The notes under the pieces are model-generated. The model made no database searches. It was not told where the DNA came from and saw only the letters and a program-made list of their open reading frames with translations. A DNA stretch of 64,000 nucleotides from Blastobasis lacticolella. Its lineage: Eukaryota > Arthropoda > Insecta > Lepidoptera > Blastobasidae. Below, in pieces: positions 35,201-50,200 of the stretch (the first letter of the stretch is position 1; the number at the start of each line of letters is the position of its first letter). The position numbers were made by a program, and so were the translations under genes. The DNA lies in assembly GCA_905147135.1 (NCBI GenBank), contig LR990039.1, forward strand, positions 34,903,708-34,967,707, written 5' to 3'.

Positions 35201-38200
35201 GTCTGAAAATACTAATCAACCATTTTAAATGTATCAAAAACCTTGTGTAATTTGGGTTAAAATTAAAACCTTGAAAACGAAGCCTATAAAGTCTTTATTA
35301 CGATTGATTTCTGAGGTCTAAGTCCGCCATGCAGGATCCCGCAAATACCTGTATCCAGCGGGACTAAGATGGTTCAGTCCCGCAAATACCTGGATTTAAA
35401 TTATCTTGCGGGACTGCATTCCCTAGTCACTGCCTACCGCTATGGGATACGGGCGTGAGTTTGTATTCTGTATGTGCTATTGTTCTAATGGTGGCCATAA
35501 ATTATCGTCACGGATCTAGTCATATGTTATTACACCGATAGACTGTGTTATTAATTCTCGTATGATGTATTAATTTTAAACATATACCAACACGATGTTT
35601 AGGCATTATAAGCCTGCGTGTCCGCGGCGGCCGGCGGCGCGGCGGCGTCCGGCGCGCACAAAGCGCGTGCGCAGCGGCGCGTCCACGCACCGGCTTATCG
35701 CACGTTCTGTACGCCCATTGGCATTCACTCGTGCTCCATCCGTAGTTTCGACATTCATCTCAATTCTATTATAGCTGTTTTACATGTTAAAGACACCCTT
35801 TCTTGCAATCAGATAAGCCTGCCGTACAATGTGTCAATCACGCTCCAATGAATATGGCCCCATCTATATCTAGGCGAAACACTAAATAGGTATATATTAC
35901 GGTTTAGTTTGCCAAGGGATATTTTCATCGTCGCCGATGCCGCTTTGAGACAAATCGAACCTCCGCGGGTGACCTACATCAGCCGCGGCGGCGGCGGCGG
36001 GCCAGGGGCGGAAGCCGGTGCCGCGATTGGATCCGGCGTCTCTCACTTTTATAGTGCATTGTTTTATTATTGCTGCAACGACCTATTAACACAGCCCATT
36101 AAGTAATAAGGAAGCCATTACTCCCGCTTAGAATCATTGCACCGGGGATAGCATTGTTCGAGCGAGCGGCGTCGGCCGGCCCGCTGATGACCGCTTCTTG
36201 CGATCACGGGCAGCCGCCGGAGCGATGCGTGCGCAAAAACTGCAATTTTAATATTGGCGCGTGTCCAGCGGCTGCAGCCGCTGCCGGCCATCCCCATACC
36301 CCATATTAACGCCCGCCCGCCCTCCCGCCCGCCTGGCCCCGCTCCGCCGCCCGATGTGTGTCCAATATCACACCAAACAATAAATACACATGGGAATATT
36401 TTTCATAAAACGGCATTGTGCAGGTGTCCGCGATAGTGCGCCAATAGTATCGCGTTCGGGGTTGCGACTACGATTTTTGCTTAGTAAAGCGGTCTGGTGA
36501 GGGTGCCGAGCGACGTTGGTTTCGTAATATTGTGATAAGAAATGGAATTTCAGATCGGTTGAAGCGAAAAGCATGAATTGAACGAAACAATGAACAAGAG
36601 TGGCGTGGGCGAAGGGCCCTTGCGAGCAGACGTATTGAATACGGAGGCCGGAAATGAGTGCGGCGTCGAGCAGCGCGCGCGCAGCGGACGAGCTATTCAA
36701 TCAAAGAGACTGCTCTTTTTATTTGTACACCAATACTTTGTTCGTAATAATTCGATATCTTTTCCCGTGTGACAGCTCTACCTCTGGTGTATTTGTATTA
36801 TTTTACATTTACACCGAGCGAATTCATATTCATGGCATTCAATTCTTTGATGTATATCCACCGTTCGAGGTTTACTTCTGTCCCGTAGCGGTCGGTTCTG
36901 ATCTTAATCGCTCAGCTGATTATAATTGTAGGAATCATTTTCAGTGTCTAGATAATAAGCTATGAACAACTCCCAATGTAGTTGGGCGTGATAGATGATG
37001 TCAAACAGCCGCCGTTCTGAAGTGCGTCCGGGTTGTGTGTCAATAAACAGGCTCTTGAGAGCGGCGCCTGCGCATCTGGCGAGCGCCTCTCGCTGCGCGA
37101 AGGGACGCTTCTCAATTTTATGCCATTTTACAATATCGAATAAGTAAAACAAGGAATATTTCAGTTTCGCCAAATTCGCGTGTCTGTCTGTCCCCGGTTG
37201 TTCTCAGAGAGTATTTGTATATACAAGAAAGGTGTAATTTGGCATGGTTATACTGTATATGTTACTAGCATAGCATATATAAATAAATAATTGTGGACAA
37301 ATTCACACAGCGCCATCTAGCCCCAAAGTAAGCAAAGCTTGTGTTATGGGTGCTAGATAACTGATAAACTACTTATATACTCTTTAAATATATACTTATT
37401 ATACATAGAACACCCAGATCCGTTACAGAAATTAAACTAAATAATTTAGTCATTGTATGAGATACTTAGAATACCATGGGAAAGTTAGGAAAAGTAAAAC
37501 TGAAGCCAAGGCAGACCTCAGCACAACCAGGATATTTACACGAAAATGATAATAATTATTAGGTATAATATTGCCCCTTGCACACTCCCGCTATCCCCAC
37601 CTTTTTGCTAACCGCGTACCTACCTATTCAACACTCTGCCGGCTTACCATTAATTCAAACATTGCTTGGATATTTTAGGAATTCCAAAAAATACCACATT
37701 ATATAGATTGTCGGTAACATCTACATATTAACAACACCCACTGCCTAAGTTGTACAATAAAATCTTTGAACAGTAGCTTTTAGAAAACACCCCTACACTT
37801 AAAACGGAGGTGATATTTTTTAATTCGTCACAAGTCAAAAATATTGAGCACATTTCTCGATAAGATACCAGTTCAAGATACGGAACCCTACACCGCGCGT
37901 GGCTCGCCACGTCTTAAGGAAGGAAGGTTTTTATTTTATTTCATACGGTAGGCAAACAGGCAAGCGGGCCACCTGATGGAAAGTGGTCACCACTGCCTAT
38001 AGACATTAGCAACACCAAGAGTATCGCTAATGCGTTGCCCACCTTTATAACACGTTGCTTTGGCAGCAAAAGGCAAATGCCCCTCCACTGCCAAAGCCAC
38101 GGTTCCCCAAATCCCCACCCCATGGAGCACTAGCATGGATACTTAGGAAGCCTACGGATGTTTACTAAACCGGGGTATGAAACTTGATTATGTATGAGAA

Positions 38201-41200
38201 GTGGATGAGGCAAACGAGGTGTGTGCGGATCGTAGCTTGTGGCACTCGGTAGTCTCTGCCTATCCCTATGGGATGCGAGCATGTGTGTGTATGTGTGTAT
38301 GGTATAAAACTGTAACTGTGTATTTGGTTATTTGTTTATTATTAGATAAATCTACGAATAAATGACAATGACAGGCGTTTGTCATTACTTCCACGTTATA
38401 TTACAAAATTTACCTCTATTACATGAGTAATACGAAACCAGTTACAATTTAATAGTGGTCAATATATAATATATAATAATAGAGGTCACAACACAAAGTG
38501 TTAAATAATATAGTTATTTTGACGACCGGAGTGGTTCAATGGTCAACATGGTCTGCCATGCAAGAGGTCCCGGGTTCGATTCCCGGCCGGGCAGAAATTG
38601 AAATGATGAATTTTAATTTCTGTTACGGGTCTGGGTGTTCTATGTATAATAAGTATGTATTTAAATGTATTTAAGTAGTATATCAGTCATCTAGCACCCA
38701 TAGAACAAGCTTTGCTTAGTTTGGGGCTAGATGGCGCTGTGTGAATTTGTCCACGAATATTTCATTTAAGTCTCTAACGAGGGTTGAGTTTTAAGTCTCG
38801 AACGAGAAGTGACAAGGAAACATGAGTCCGTTAAAACAAGATTTTGACACATAGCTCGGCGCTACGTGCTCGCCTCTCAAAAATTATGAGTTGGGTTAAA
38901 CATTCGTATAAGATATTTTATAGCATTTTAGCGAGAAAACGATATAACCTAAGCCTTTAGGTCAAGTGCATTTCTCCATACACGTTGCCTGCGACTGCGA
39001 GTGTGTTCCCTGATCAATATAATCTGGATGCCTTCAAGGCTAGAGTGAATAGGCTTTTCCAAGACGGGCATGCTTCAACTTCGGCCGCATCGTCACTTAC
39101 CACCAGGTGACATGGCGGTCAAATGCCTGTCTTGTCTAATATAAAAAAATATTAAAAAAATAAGAAGACCACCAAGGGTCTATTGTGAACAAGGCAAGAG
39201 CAGACTGATGCCAACAGACTGTTCGTTTTCCTTAACAAATTAAAAAATGATTTAATTATTACGGTAAATAAAAAATCATTTAACCGCAATTTGTCATTAT
39301 TCGTATTTGCTAAAGTCGGTAGGTGCCTACTGGTAGGTGCACCTACGTTGTTGTTTTTGCATACTCGTTCAATTTTGTAAGAACACGTGAATTGCTACTG
39401 CCAACATTGATTGGAAATGTGTATGACGTTACAAAATAACCTGCGGAAGTGGCGCGGCGAGGCATGCGTCCCGGCACCGGGATCGCGAATTAACGTTCGT
39501 GTCACCACAAAGCCAGCGCTAGATTGACTACCCGACCTCCATTCCCGGCCGTCGGATCGAGCATCCGATAAATAAGAGCATTGGCACGTCACCCAATAAA
39601 TAAAATATGCGCGAACAAAAATATACCGAAATCCTTTCGAAAACACTGAAACACTCTGTTGTGGTAGCCTAGTGCATCGGCTGTCGATTAATAAAACGCA
39701 CTACTGTGTTTGTATTGCATAAGCGTTGTTGACAAAATCTCAGATAGTCAGGTCCACTGAGGCGCGAGTGAGCGCGGCGCGGCGGCGGGCTGCGCGCGCG
39801 CCGTAATGTATGCGCGCACACGCCCGCCGCCCGCCGCCCGCCGCCGCTCGCCCGCGCGCCCCCACCCCCTATGCATGTTTACCTTATTAATATCAGTCGC
39901 CTTCAAAAGGATTTCATAACGTTCCTTTATGAAAATTCCGCATTTCCCCCGCTTAAGTATCGCCGTCGCCATATTGTTATCTGTTCGCCGCTCGTATCGC
40001 AGCCTTTGTCTCGTGTTTCGCAAAAAATAAATCGTACCAGCCCCGTATTATGCACTGCGCTGCGAAAATATGAAACGCAATTGATATCTGAATACGCGCA
40101 ATGAAAGAAAATAACGAAATGGCTGACGTATTTCTGTTAGTTCCATCGCAATTATTTTTAATTGGCAGCGCCGCGTGGAGTGGAGGTACCACTTCAGTAG
40201 GAATATGCTGCCTATTCGCGTTCTATTGCACAATGCACTAAGTCGGCGAAGGCTGTGCGTAACAAAGGGAGCTCGTGAAATGCATAATATTTTTCTTGAG
40301 AGTCGTTCGGATGCCCGGGGATGGAATAACAAGACGGGGACCCAGTATCGATGACGATATGCATTCCTAGACTCGTAGAGCGGCGCACGGGCCGCGAGTG
40401 GTCGGTAACGATACGGTGCGGTAACGAGCCGCATTGTTGCCGCCGCGCCCGGTCGCACACAGCACTGAATCGCCACCGCAGTTTGATTAAAATAGTTGCC
40501 AGTCAGCCGCTCCCCGCGCACTGTATCAGGCAATAGGTACCTCCCGTCCCGCGGGGACGATATCCCGAATAAATAATTCTTCGCTTTGCGGCTGTAATCC
40601 ACAAAGATCTCTTTGATCGCGTCCCGTGGGGCAAGATTATTGTGACAAGGAATGGAGATTGAAATATTAGGTCGGCGAAACGTACCCGCGCCTACCTGCC
40701 GTCAGTTTTCGGGGAATAATCCCCATGTCGCAATATTTGCTACCGCGGGCCGCGTTGTTGTCTGTGTAAGCAATGTGCCTAGCGCGCTGGTGCTCGGCGG
40801 GTGCGACTATATCTATACCAATAGTATTGATTGCATCTTGACACAGCTATTGTTCTGTGGCGTGACAAAGGAGCAACCGGGATGCGTCCGTGGAGGCGGC
40901 GGCGGCGGCGGCGGCGGCGGCGCGCGGAGCAATCTATTAACGTCAAGTGTCATGATTAAAGACGCCGCCGCATTGTCGCATTGCCGCTGTTAAGTTTACC
41001 TTAAGACGTTACCGAATACGCCGGGACGCGAGCATTGTATTGACAAATTGGGAGTGCCTCGTGCCTCTTCAAAGTAACGTTAGAATACGAACATTAAACG
41101 TTACAGTTCACTCGGTCAATCTAGAGACTGAAGGTGATGAATGGCCACTAGATACCAGTGAAGCCGTTGGCCGTTGGCCGTTGTGGTCGGGCCGCTCGGC

Positions 41201-44200
41201 CGCTCGGCCGCTCGGCCCAGCGCTGAGCATTGTCTATATCCGGCCAACATCGACTCTAATTGCATGCATCCACCTATGGATATTATCAATCTCTGTGAAC
41301 GCGTTCGCACTAACGGTGACCGATGTTGGCGTGAAACTTGATTGATGGATTGTTGTTGGCAGTCTACTGGATATTGGCACTACACCTCGGATGCCTGTGT
41401 CGCGTTGCGTAAGCGACAGCCTGAGTGGCGGTCTGTTTGTTCCACTACCTTTCTTTTTAAACTATGCAAGAAAACTTACTCCGATTTCTACAAATGGAGA
41501 TATTAAAGCTGGGTCGGATCGCTAGTTCCATAAACGGAAATGTGTACCTAATTATTCATCTCATCAAGCGCAAAATTATGCGGAGCGGGCTGCCTCCACT
41601 GCATTTTTTCAGAGCCTGTTTGTGAAAAGGTTGCCAGCTGCTGATATACTAGTTAGAGGAGACGAGGGGTCCCCCCACCAGGTCAAACTTTGTAGGATAT
41701 AATAATAATAATAAAAACAATTATCTATTAAGCACTTGACTTTATTTTTCTTTGACTTCCTATATAGGTATTTAAGCACAGCCATAATGTCAGTTTGAAA
41801 ATTATTGTGGCAGACACAGTGTAGAACCACTGATATTCATAACGCAAGTTTCACTCAGCTTGAGAAACAGGGGACATATATAATTGGTGAGTACAGGCCA
41901 TCATGTACTTAGTAATAAGTTCTATTAATAAGCTGACTTATCACATAAATAAATTATTTATGTGATATTGTATTGCCTTTTCCCTTGTCACAATAATTCC
42001 AAAATCCAATCCCCGTCTTACTTTTTCCACTTGCCGCGTTTTTTTATTTTTATTTTTTTATCAAGTACTTCTCACTTCTTCCGATAGAGGCGCTAGTTGT
42101 AATGCGGATTTACCAAGGACTTTATCTAACTCAGAGCGCTTACATAAGGCCAAAGGCCCAGTGCACGTGAGCGTAATGACGCGTGGCCCGGCAGCGGATG
42201 TCCTGCGGCGGGCTACAGGGCAAATAGTCTCTGTCCTGCACTTCGGTGGCACGGAGTAAGCTGCGGTGTTTATTCAGAGATAGTCCGCCTTTGAAACGCA
42301 GTGTGTTAAGTCATATCCGAATGACAGCTAACGATATGAAATTGTATAATGAACTTGTGATATAATCCGTACTAATAAAACTGGAAAAAAGCCACGTCTG
42401 TACATTGAAGATATTTCAGAAAAAATAATCGGGCAAGATTCTGAAACGTAACTATGTTTTAAATTTTTGTCTGTCTGTTGTTCACAGTTTGGTAGTTTGG
42501 GGTCAACATTAAAATCTAGGCCGTGTTTCATCTGATTCGGTTGGGTAAAACTAGAGATACAGGGTAACCCTCCGTAGTACTAGCTCTCATACAATAGGGA
42601 GGTCATTTAAAATGGTCATGTGGAAAAAAGATAAACTGCCCTAAAAACGATTTCCACGCGAACGAAGTCGCGAGCAACCTGCGAGCTTAGTACCTAATAC
42701 TTAGGGCACACAATGTGAAACGACAAATACAACCTTTTGCAGGGAACCTGGGCAAGATTTCTCATCCCAGAGGTTTGTTTTGGAGGGCTTTATTCCGGAG
42801 CGCGGTCCCTAGAGTGAAGATAGCCTTAATAAAAAAATAAAGCTGTTAAGCTGATGATCTTCCAAATAAAAAAATAATGGTTGCCGACCCCCGTTAGAAG
42901 ATGGCAACAGAAGAAGATGTTGCTAGAACAAATAGTTACCGTGATGGTATCCACACATGCGGAGGCTCGATAGAGTTATGATAGCGATTCGGAGTAGCGA
43001 TACTCAACATTTATTGATTGATTAAGACATTAAATATACAGAATGTACAGAGAGTACCCAAATAAGCCGGTCGCTATCAGTGCGTGCTGTCCGCTGCCGG
43101 CCGTGCCTTATCGCGATCTTAAGAGATTGCAACACAGAATGCAATGGAATTAATCCGCGTCGTTCTGTCCATTTCAGCCACCTAAATGATACGTGGGTAC
43201 GTCTACTGCATTAACCTATGCAATTTTAGTAAGTAAGATGTATTTTCTTTCGTATACACTGCTAGAGAGATTTATGCGTAGATATAATCCGATACATTAT
43301 GTGGTCACCATAATTAATAGCGATTGATAGAATTGTGGTTTTGCGGTTCGATTGAAACGATGATATCCAACCGATAAAGAGTGTATTAATTAATAAACGT
43401 GTACCAAATTAATTACTACGGCCACTTCCTAAAACCACAGCCATAATATTAATTAATTAACACATCGAACTCAATGCCGTGCGTTCCACTCAAAATATGG
43501 AGAGTGCACCGAAACGAAATAACTTTGGCGCGGAATGTATTAATTAAAGGAATTTTAGATGTGTTATTTGTGGTACAGTAATACCAGCTAAATCGTAATT
43601 TCGCAAATGGCTGGCGCAAACGGTTGCGCCCTCTACAGTTTCTGTACGTAACTCAACAAGATCGTATCGTTCACTGGCGCAGCCGTTATCGATAGAGTCG
43701 CGCGGTTGTCGCTCGATCCCGCTAGATGGCAGACAAGGGCCCGTCTCACTAGCTGTATTTACATTGTAGCGAGCGAGAAATCCTGTAGCAATGGTAGTAG
43801 ACTTGTCACCGGTCGTCGCGTAGTCTTGATTGAAAATTAATTATACCTGCACCAACAATGTTGTGGTGCCGCAGTCGGAACGTTAGAGTGATTGCTTTGA
43901 TACATTGGTCGGCCTACATACCTAACTACAGCTTCCTTACTGGTAAACATTTGCGCTCCATGAATACACATGGAACTCAGCGTTTTTGTCACCCGGAGAT
44001 TCTGTCTACACAGGAGATGCAGCTGTAAAAATGAGGCTTTTCTGGCGCCTTACACGATAGCACGAAAACTTTCAAGAGTAAGTAAGGATCGCGTCAATCT
44101 CTGCGGCGCCTCGGAAGTAAGCTGCCAGTGAAATTGTTTGCTGGATTATGCAAATTATGTTGCTTCATGGCGGTTAATAACTTCACAAGGATAATATTAC

Positions 44201-47200
44201 CTAATTTACAGTGCATAAAAATGAAAAATCAAACTTAGGGAGTTGCTTATAGCGCTCGCAGCTAACTTCCGAGTCGCCATAGAGATTAACGCGAGGCGTA
44301 CGGCGCTGTCCTAATTGACAACGATCGCGCAACCATGCTCGTAGGACGGACGTCGCTCGACCTCGAATAGGAGCCCTCAAAACCGCCCTGCAACCTACCA
44401 CGGTCGCGCGACCGCTGCCAATCACAACCCTAGACTAGACTCACCAGCACGGCGTCGTCGAGGCAGTGTCCCCAGGCGTCGCTGCGGTCCACCAGCGAGT
44501 TCCACTTGTCGGCCAGCTTGGCCACCTCGCGGCGGATGGAGCGCGCCAGCTCGCGGGCCTGCTCCTCCGCGGAGCGGTAGCCGCGCGAGTCGCCCTCCAT
44601 GTCGCGGCCCACTGCCGACACAAGGGGCCATCAGCGAATGACACTCTAGTCAGTGAAGCAGACCAAATCATCGTCATGGCCGTGATGCAGGATTTGGCAG
44701 AGCGAGGGGTCTAAAAAGGACACATTAGCGTTTTTTTTTACATATTATGAGTCATATTGAGAGTGCCACAAACTTATCTGCTCCAATACTGGCTCTAAGT
44801 GACGCCATTTTGAATTGTCGTGTCAATGTCAACAACAGCGACGCTGCAGATAAGTTTGTGACAAATTAATATGAATCATATTATGAAACGGTAATGTGGC
44901 CTTTTAGACCTCCAGGTGATTGCAGTGGAGAGACTGCCATCTGACCTCTGCGACCATGCTACCAGGGAAACCTGACCTGATTGAATTATGGTTACACTGG
45001 ATGTTTTTCCCTCACTATAAGATCATCGGTTAATATTCAACTAATGTATATAAATCAGAAAGGCAGAGTCATTGGTACATGGCGGCGGTGGGATTCAAAC
45101 CCGGTACCTCTCGCTTCCGAGTCAGATACCTGCACCACTAAGCCGATCTAATGACTCAACAAATAATACAACAGAGGCACAATGCAGGGGCAGAGGAACA
45201 ATGAGGCACTTCATCTTAGTCCTCACGGTGACAACGCACCTGCGGCTCTGCATGTTCGTTGCCTGCAATCTACATGCATGAATCGTAGACGTTATGGGCG
45301 ACAGTTACTGCTTACAATAAAGTGGGCTGTCTGTAAGTTTGCCACTGCGTGATAAAGAAAAGAATGATACGTAACTTGTCATGTTAGTAGACCTAATAAA
45401 TCTACAAATAATACAACGGCATTCGAAACCGAAAACCGCACATTCAGAGCAACCCAATGCGTAACAATCTGGTCAGGTTCCCTAGTTAACAGGGTTACGG
45501 AGGTCAGATGGCAGTCGCACCACTGTAATTACGCAGCGTCAGACCTCGGTCAACATAGCTTCGCCCACGGTATTAGCGAGTGGCGAGCTCGTTGCGATGC
45601 TGAAGTGCGTAACGATCACCCATACAATTATCTTCCCAGTTTATCTTACCTTTAGTGGTTTCGCAAGCTCTCCGTTACTAAACCAGTGCCCCGTGTCGGT
45701 GAACACCCGAATTAAACGGCTAAACCCAAACATTGCACGCCTCGCGCACCTCGCCCGCCGAAATTAGTGTCACAAAACAAGCAGCAATTTAACCCACGAC
45801 CGCGGTGCAGGAGATCCCGATCCCCATTCTAACTGTGGCCGCCGCTAATGGCGCGGCTTTGAAGCGCAATAAAGTCGTGAAAGGCCGCCGGCGGCGCTGC
45901 GAGTTGCCGAATCGAAATTAAATAAATAAACTTTGCCATAGCTCTAAAACAAATTAGAAACTTTATAATTTGTCATACTGCCGCGGCGGGCGGGCGCAAG
46001 CGATGCACGCCGCCGCTAGTGCAGCCCCGCCCCCGCCGCCCCGCCGCCCGCGATACCCAAAGATTTGCTTCCGAGGTATTTCCACTGCTCACCGGTAAAC
46101 TTGCTGGATTAATTAAGAATTTCAGAGGAAACCTCTTAATCAGGCGAGCTCGACCGAAGCCCGTCTGGTTTAATTAAAGGACGTTGCCTTTACAATTTTT
46201 TTACGATGTAGCACACAATATTTGGAGTTCATTTTAAGGTTGGCGGCGTTTCACGCTTTTTGAAACCGCATGGTGGATTGAATAAAATCGCGGTGTGTGT
46301 TACTGCGGCGGGGGCGGGGGCGGGGGCGGGGCGGGCGCGGAGAGCGCGCCATGAATAGCGAGCAGCTCTCGCGGACGTACTTATCGCGGCTGAATATGTG
46401 AAATGTATGGAGAGCCTTCGTAATGTTTTCGTCCGCGGCGTCGTATTTTCCATACGATGGCGGCCGTCAACGGTCCGCGCGGCAGTGAACGTTAATTTGT
46501 TGGTCGCGGGCTTAGCGCGGCCGCGGCCGCTACAATGTGGTCTCTTGCGCGGATTACAAAACAAGGCCGATAACGCGCCGCGCCGGGCCGCGCCGGCCGC
46601 CCGCTTTACGAGCCGCCCGCCCGACGCAGCGACATTCACAGAGTTCGGTTAACGATCGTTTTTGCCCGATAAAATTATTCCACAGCAAATTATCGGGAAA
46701 AGGGTTCGGCTGCGCTAACCCTGCAATATTTTATTGCTACAAAAAACATTGCCATAGTCTTTGTGAGCTACATTTTTGTACACAAGTTACCCGTTGCAAG
46801 CTGTGTTTGTTGTTGACCCTCGCAAATTGTTTCTGAAATTCTAAGCGAGACTACTCAGTATCAAATCTAATATTAAAAGGGATCGGAGGCGAGTCTATTG
46901 AATTTGAGGAGGTGAACAATGAATGAATGCCCTAGTCGCGGCGGGCGTGCAATCAAAGCGTCGGGAGCTGCTTGCGTGTATCGGCTGCGGATTGATCACC
47001 GCGCCGCCGCCGGCCGCGCCGCGTCGCCACTCGGAATTCGCAATTAGTGGAACAGCCCGTCCTAATTGCGCGCGGCTCATTCACTCGGCCGGCTGCTTTG
47101 TTTAATATTCGGGGCGCCGTGTGTGTGCCGGCCGCCGCCGTGCCTCGACAATCGATAGCAGCACCCGGCCGCGGCACGGGCGGCCGTCGGAGCGGCCCCG

Positions 47201-50200
47201 GCGTAAATAATCACCGGCACGGCCGGGCGGCGGGACGCGCCCGCAGCCGCCGTGGCCGGAATATTCAAATGATTCCCGTATAGTCGGATGGGATAGCAGT
47301 GCATTTGCATGTTACCGCACAGAGCGGCGAATCTGCATATGCACGCCAAGGCTTACTCCTTCGCAGGTGAGATTAATTGGAGCGAGAGGAGGCCGGGGCG
47401 CGGGGAGGGGTACTCACGCTCGGAGTCGCTGGTGTCGGAGAGCGGCGGCTCGGTGGCGGCGTACTGGCGGCCGCTGAGCAGGTTGCTCTCCACCACGGGC
47501 CGCTTGTCCTCCAGCTGGCGCCGGAACGCGCGGTGGTCGTCCTGCGGGCACGGGTATCGGTTAAACGCTACCCGTAAGCGGGTGATCCGCTGAGGCTCAC
47601 CTGTTTGCCGACAATCGGCGCTACGGCGCGCGGACAAAGCCCTCGCGTACCCTTTCGAGAACGCCTCGCAGAGGCCGTTACCCGAAAATATACTTCGCTT
47701 TTATGACCTACCTATGCGTCGGGATTTCAAGGAAGCCTTTTAAAAGGATGATTCACATAAATTTTAAGTGTAACATATAAATTATGGGCGAGCCCCGTAA
47801 AATATTACACTCTATCGGGTCTCGTGTAGCCGGAGCCATTATTTTTGATTTTCTACTCTCTTCGCGGGAATTTATCGCGTCCAATGAGCCAAGAATTGAA
47901 ATATCGTATGTTTCACGCAGGGCAGCCGCCGCCCGCCGCCCGCGCCCGCCGCCCGGACGCGGGCGCGGCCACTTTCCAATAAACAACAAAACTTTCATAA
48001 TCATCGTTGTTATAATAAGGAATTTGAATATTAATAATGCCCTCCATAGGACCACGGCACTAAAAGTAAACAAGTTTTCCAATTAAAAATATTTTTCCAA
48101 AGCTAATCAAACTAAAGTAATAGCCAAGACTATTCGAACGATGGGTTTATCATGCTTTAGTAGTTTAGAAGTTGTAACGCCCACGTTCCGTCGTCGATGA
48201 CCACATTAGCTCGATGGTATCATAACAATGCATTGTCACTGTATTTACGTGAGTATGCAAAATTTCAGCTCGACCGGTAGCCGGGAAAAGGGTCAAATTT
48301 ACCTTTCGAGATTTTATTACGTAAACAGAGGCATGTAAATTAAAACTAAAAGCTTTTAAAACAGTATCCAAATTTAATTAGGCGGGTGGCAGAGCACGCG
48401 CGCGAGCGGTGTTAGACACGCGCTGCTCTTTTTATTGCATACAAAAAGAGCTGCACCGAAGACCAACTTCCGATGTTTTCATTTCTTCTTTCGACACTAT
48501 GAAAAGCATGAAATTGAGTCGATCGTAATTTATAAAGAAATCGTCGAAATTATACCGATGCAGCAAAAAAATGATCGGTAGCCCAAGGATATGCAGTTTA
48601 AGTACACACAAGTCTAATAGGTTTTCTTTGTAATCTATAAATTGTTGGTGAACCTAACCAATAAATAAATACAGGAAGGTAATTTCACATTTCCATGAAA
48701 ACCTTCAGTGAAATACCTATGTTTTCGATTAAACAAAATATTACGAATGCTTTTCAGTAGTGCGCAAATTATGATTTCCGGCTCATCCGAGTAAATTCCA
48801 TGAACACATTCAGTAATATGCCAACGATTTTTCATTGCCGAATATTTTTCATAATTCGCAAAATTATAATTTCCGGCTCATCCGAGTAAATTCCATGAAC
48901 ACATTCATTGAAATGCCAACGATTTTTCATTTCCGAATATTTTTATTAATAATAGTTTCAGCCTTATCCCATGTTAATTAACTCTAAAGTACATTGTTGG
49001 AAATGCAGAGAGCATTCCATCGCTCCATAGGCACGGATCGCCGGTGCGGTGGCGGTAAAGGTAAAAGTAAATTGTCGTGATTTTAAATTATATAGTGCAA
49101 TTTAAATCTTTTACATGAAATTTTTTAGTCTGAAAGGATTGGCTGCCGTAACATACGATTTTACAATAGGTATAGTTGTGAAGCTAGCTCTTGACAGCGA
49201 CTTCATCCGCGTAAAATTCGGATACACCGTCGGAACCAAAGAAATTGAATTTCGGGAAATTATAGCCTATGTTACTCCTTGATAATGTCGCTTTCTATAG
49301 GTGAAAGAATTTTTGAAATCGTTTTTGAGTTTATCCATTACTAGCTAACAAACTATCAAATCTTTTCTCTACACAAAATTAGTACAGATCCTCTGTCGCG
49401 GGCGGCCCGAGAACTAAAAGTTTTTTAGGGTGGGTTTAAAGCATAGGTAACTTCGTTCAAACCCATTTTTAGAAAAGTGTAACAATACTGAGTGGCATGG
49501 TCGTTTTAATGTAATTCAAGCTCCCTAAATAAAGATGAAACTAAAATATATGAGTTCGATGTACCTACAGAAAACTATGAAAGGCACCCATTGCTTCCTT
49601 ACGGACATAATGTATGTGGTGACTATTTAATAGCAGCAAATCCGCTGGACCAGCAAATGGCAGGTGCATTTTCCATGCATGCAGCATGCCAAGCGTGGAG
49701 ATTCCGACCAGGAATTCCCCTAATTCAAAAGCCTATAATAGCCTATACACAGAGTGATTTAAAATTGATGATACAAAGGGCATGGATACATTTTGCTAGA
49801 ATTCTTTTTTAATTTTGTATGATACGGCGGATCTTTATTTTTTGCTATGTCAGAGCTGAAATAGCATGTTTGTTATCACAACCACTGTATTTGTATGTAT
49901 CCCTTTGTTTCATCAAATCGAAATCACCTATCTACCTATTTGTCTACCCAAATTACTGTAATTGCGTTATCCTGTTAATGGCACCTAAATTATAACAATG
50001 TATGTAATTATGGCTAACTGCTCCCAGGGGAACCTGACCAAATTGGATCTTGGTTACACATTCAATCGCCTGAATGTGCAGGTTTCGTCCCCGATGTTTT
50101 CCCTCGCCGTAAGAGCATCGGTAGTATTCAACTAATGTACATAGCTCAGAAAAGAGTCACGGCTACATAACCGCAGTGGGATTACAACCCGGTAGAGCTC

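Larger units (their letters stand above)
23680..44444 (-). other. Proximal part of the 33-kb Dys intron
   Basis: From 23680 to about 33300 the DNA is CpG-rich with a single SINE (24491-24770). From 33300 to 39200 it is packed with transposon debris (mariner-like transposase, LINE ends, hairpin element, SINE B). From 39200 to 44440 it is mixed, with a CpG-rich block at 39760-41260. DNA just 3' of 23679 on the plus strand (23680-23900) should hold the promoter of the internal first exon; I cannot place a start site with confidence. Confidence 0.65.
44612..47417 (-). other. Dys intron, 2.8 kb
   Basis: The first 900 bp hold a SINE A copy split by another element and a second SINE A fragment. The rest (45560-47400) is CpG-rich and free of recognised transposons, with a strong G-run tract at 46304-46340. 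Confidence 0.75.

Noticed and set aside
38522..38592. Possible tRNA-Gly gene
   Set aside because: A and B boxes and T-arm are good, but the acceptor stem does not pair. The sequence continues into a SINE body found twice elsewhere without the head.
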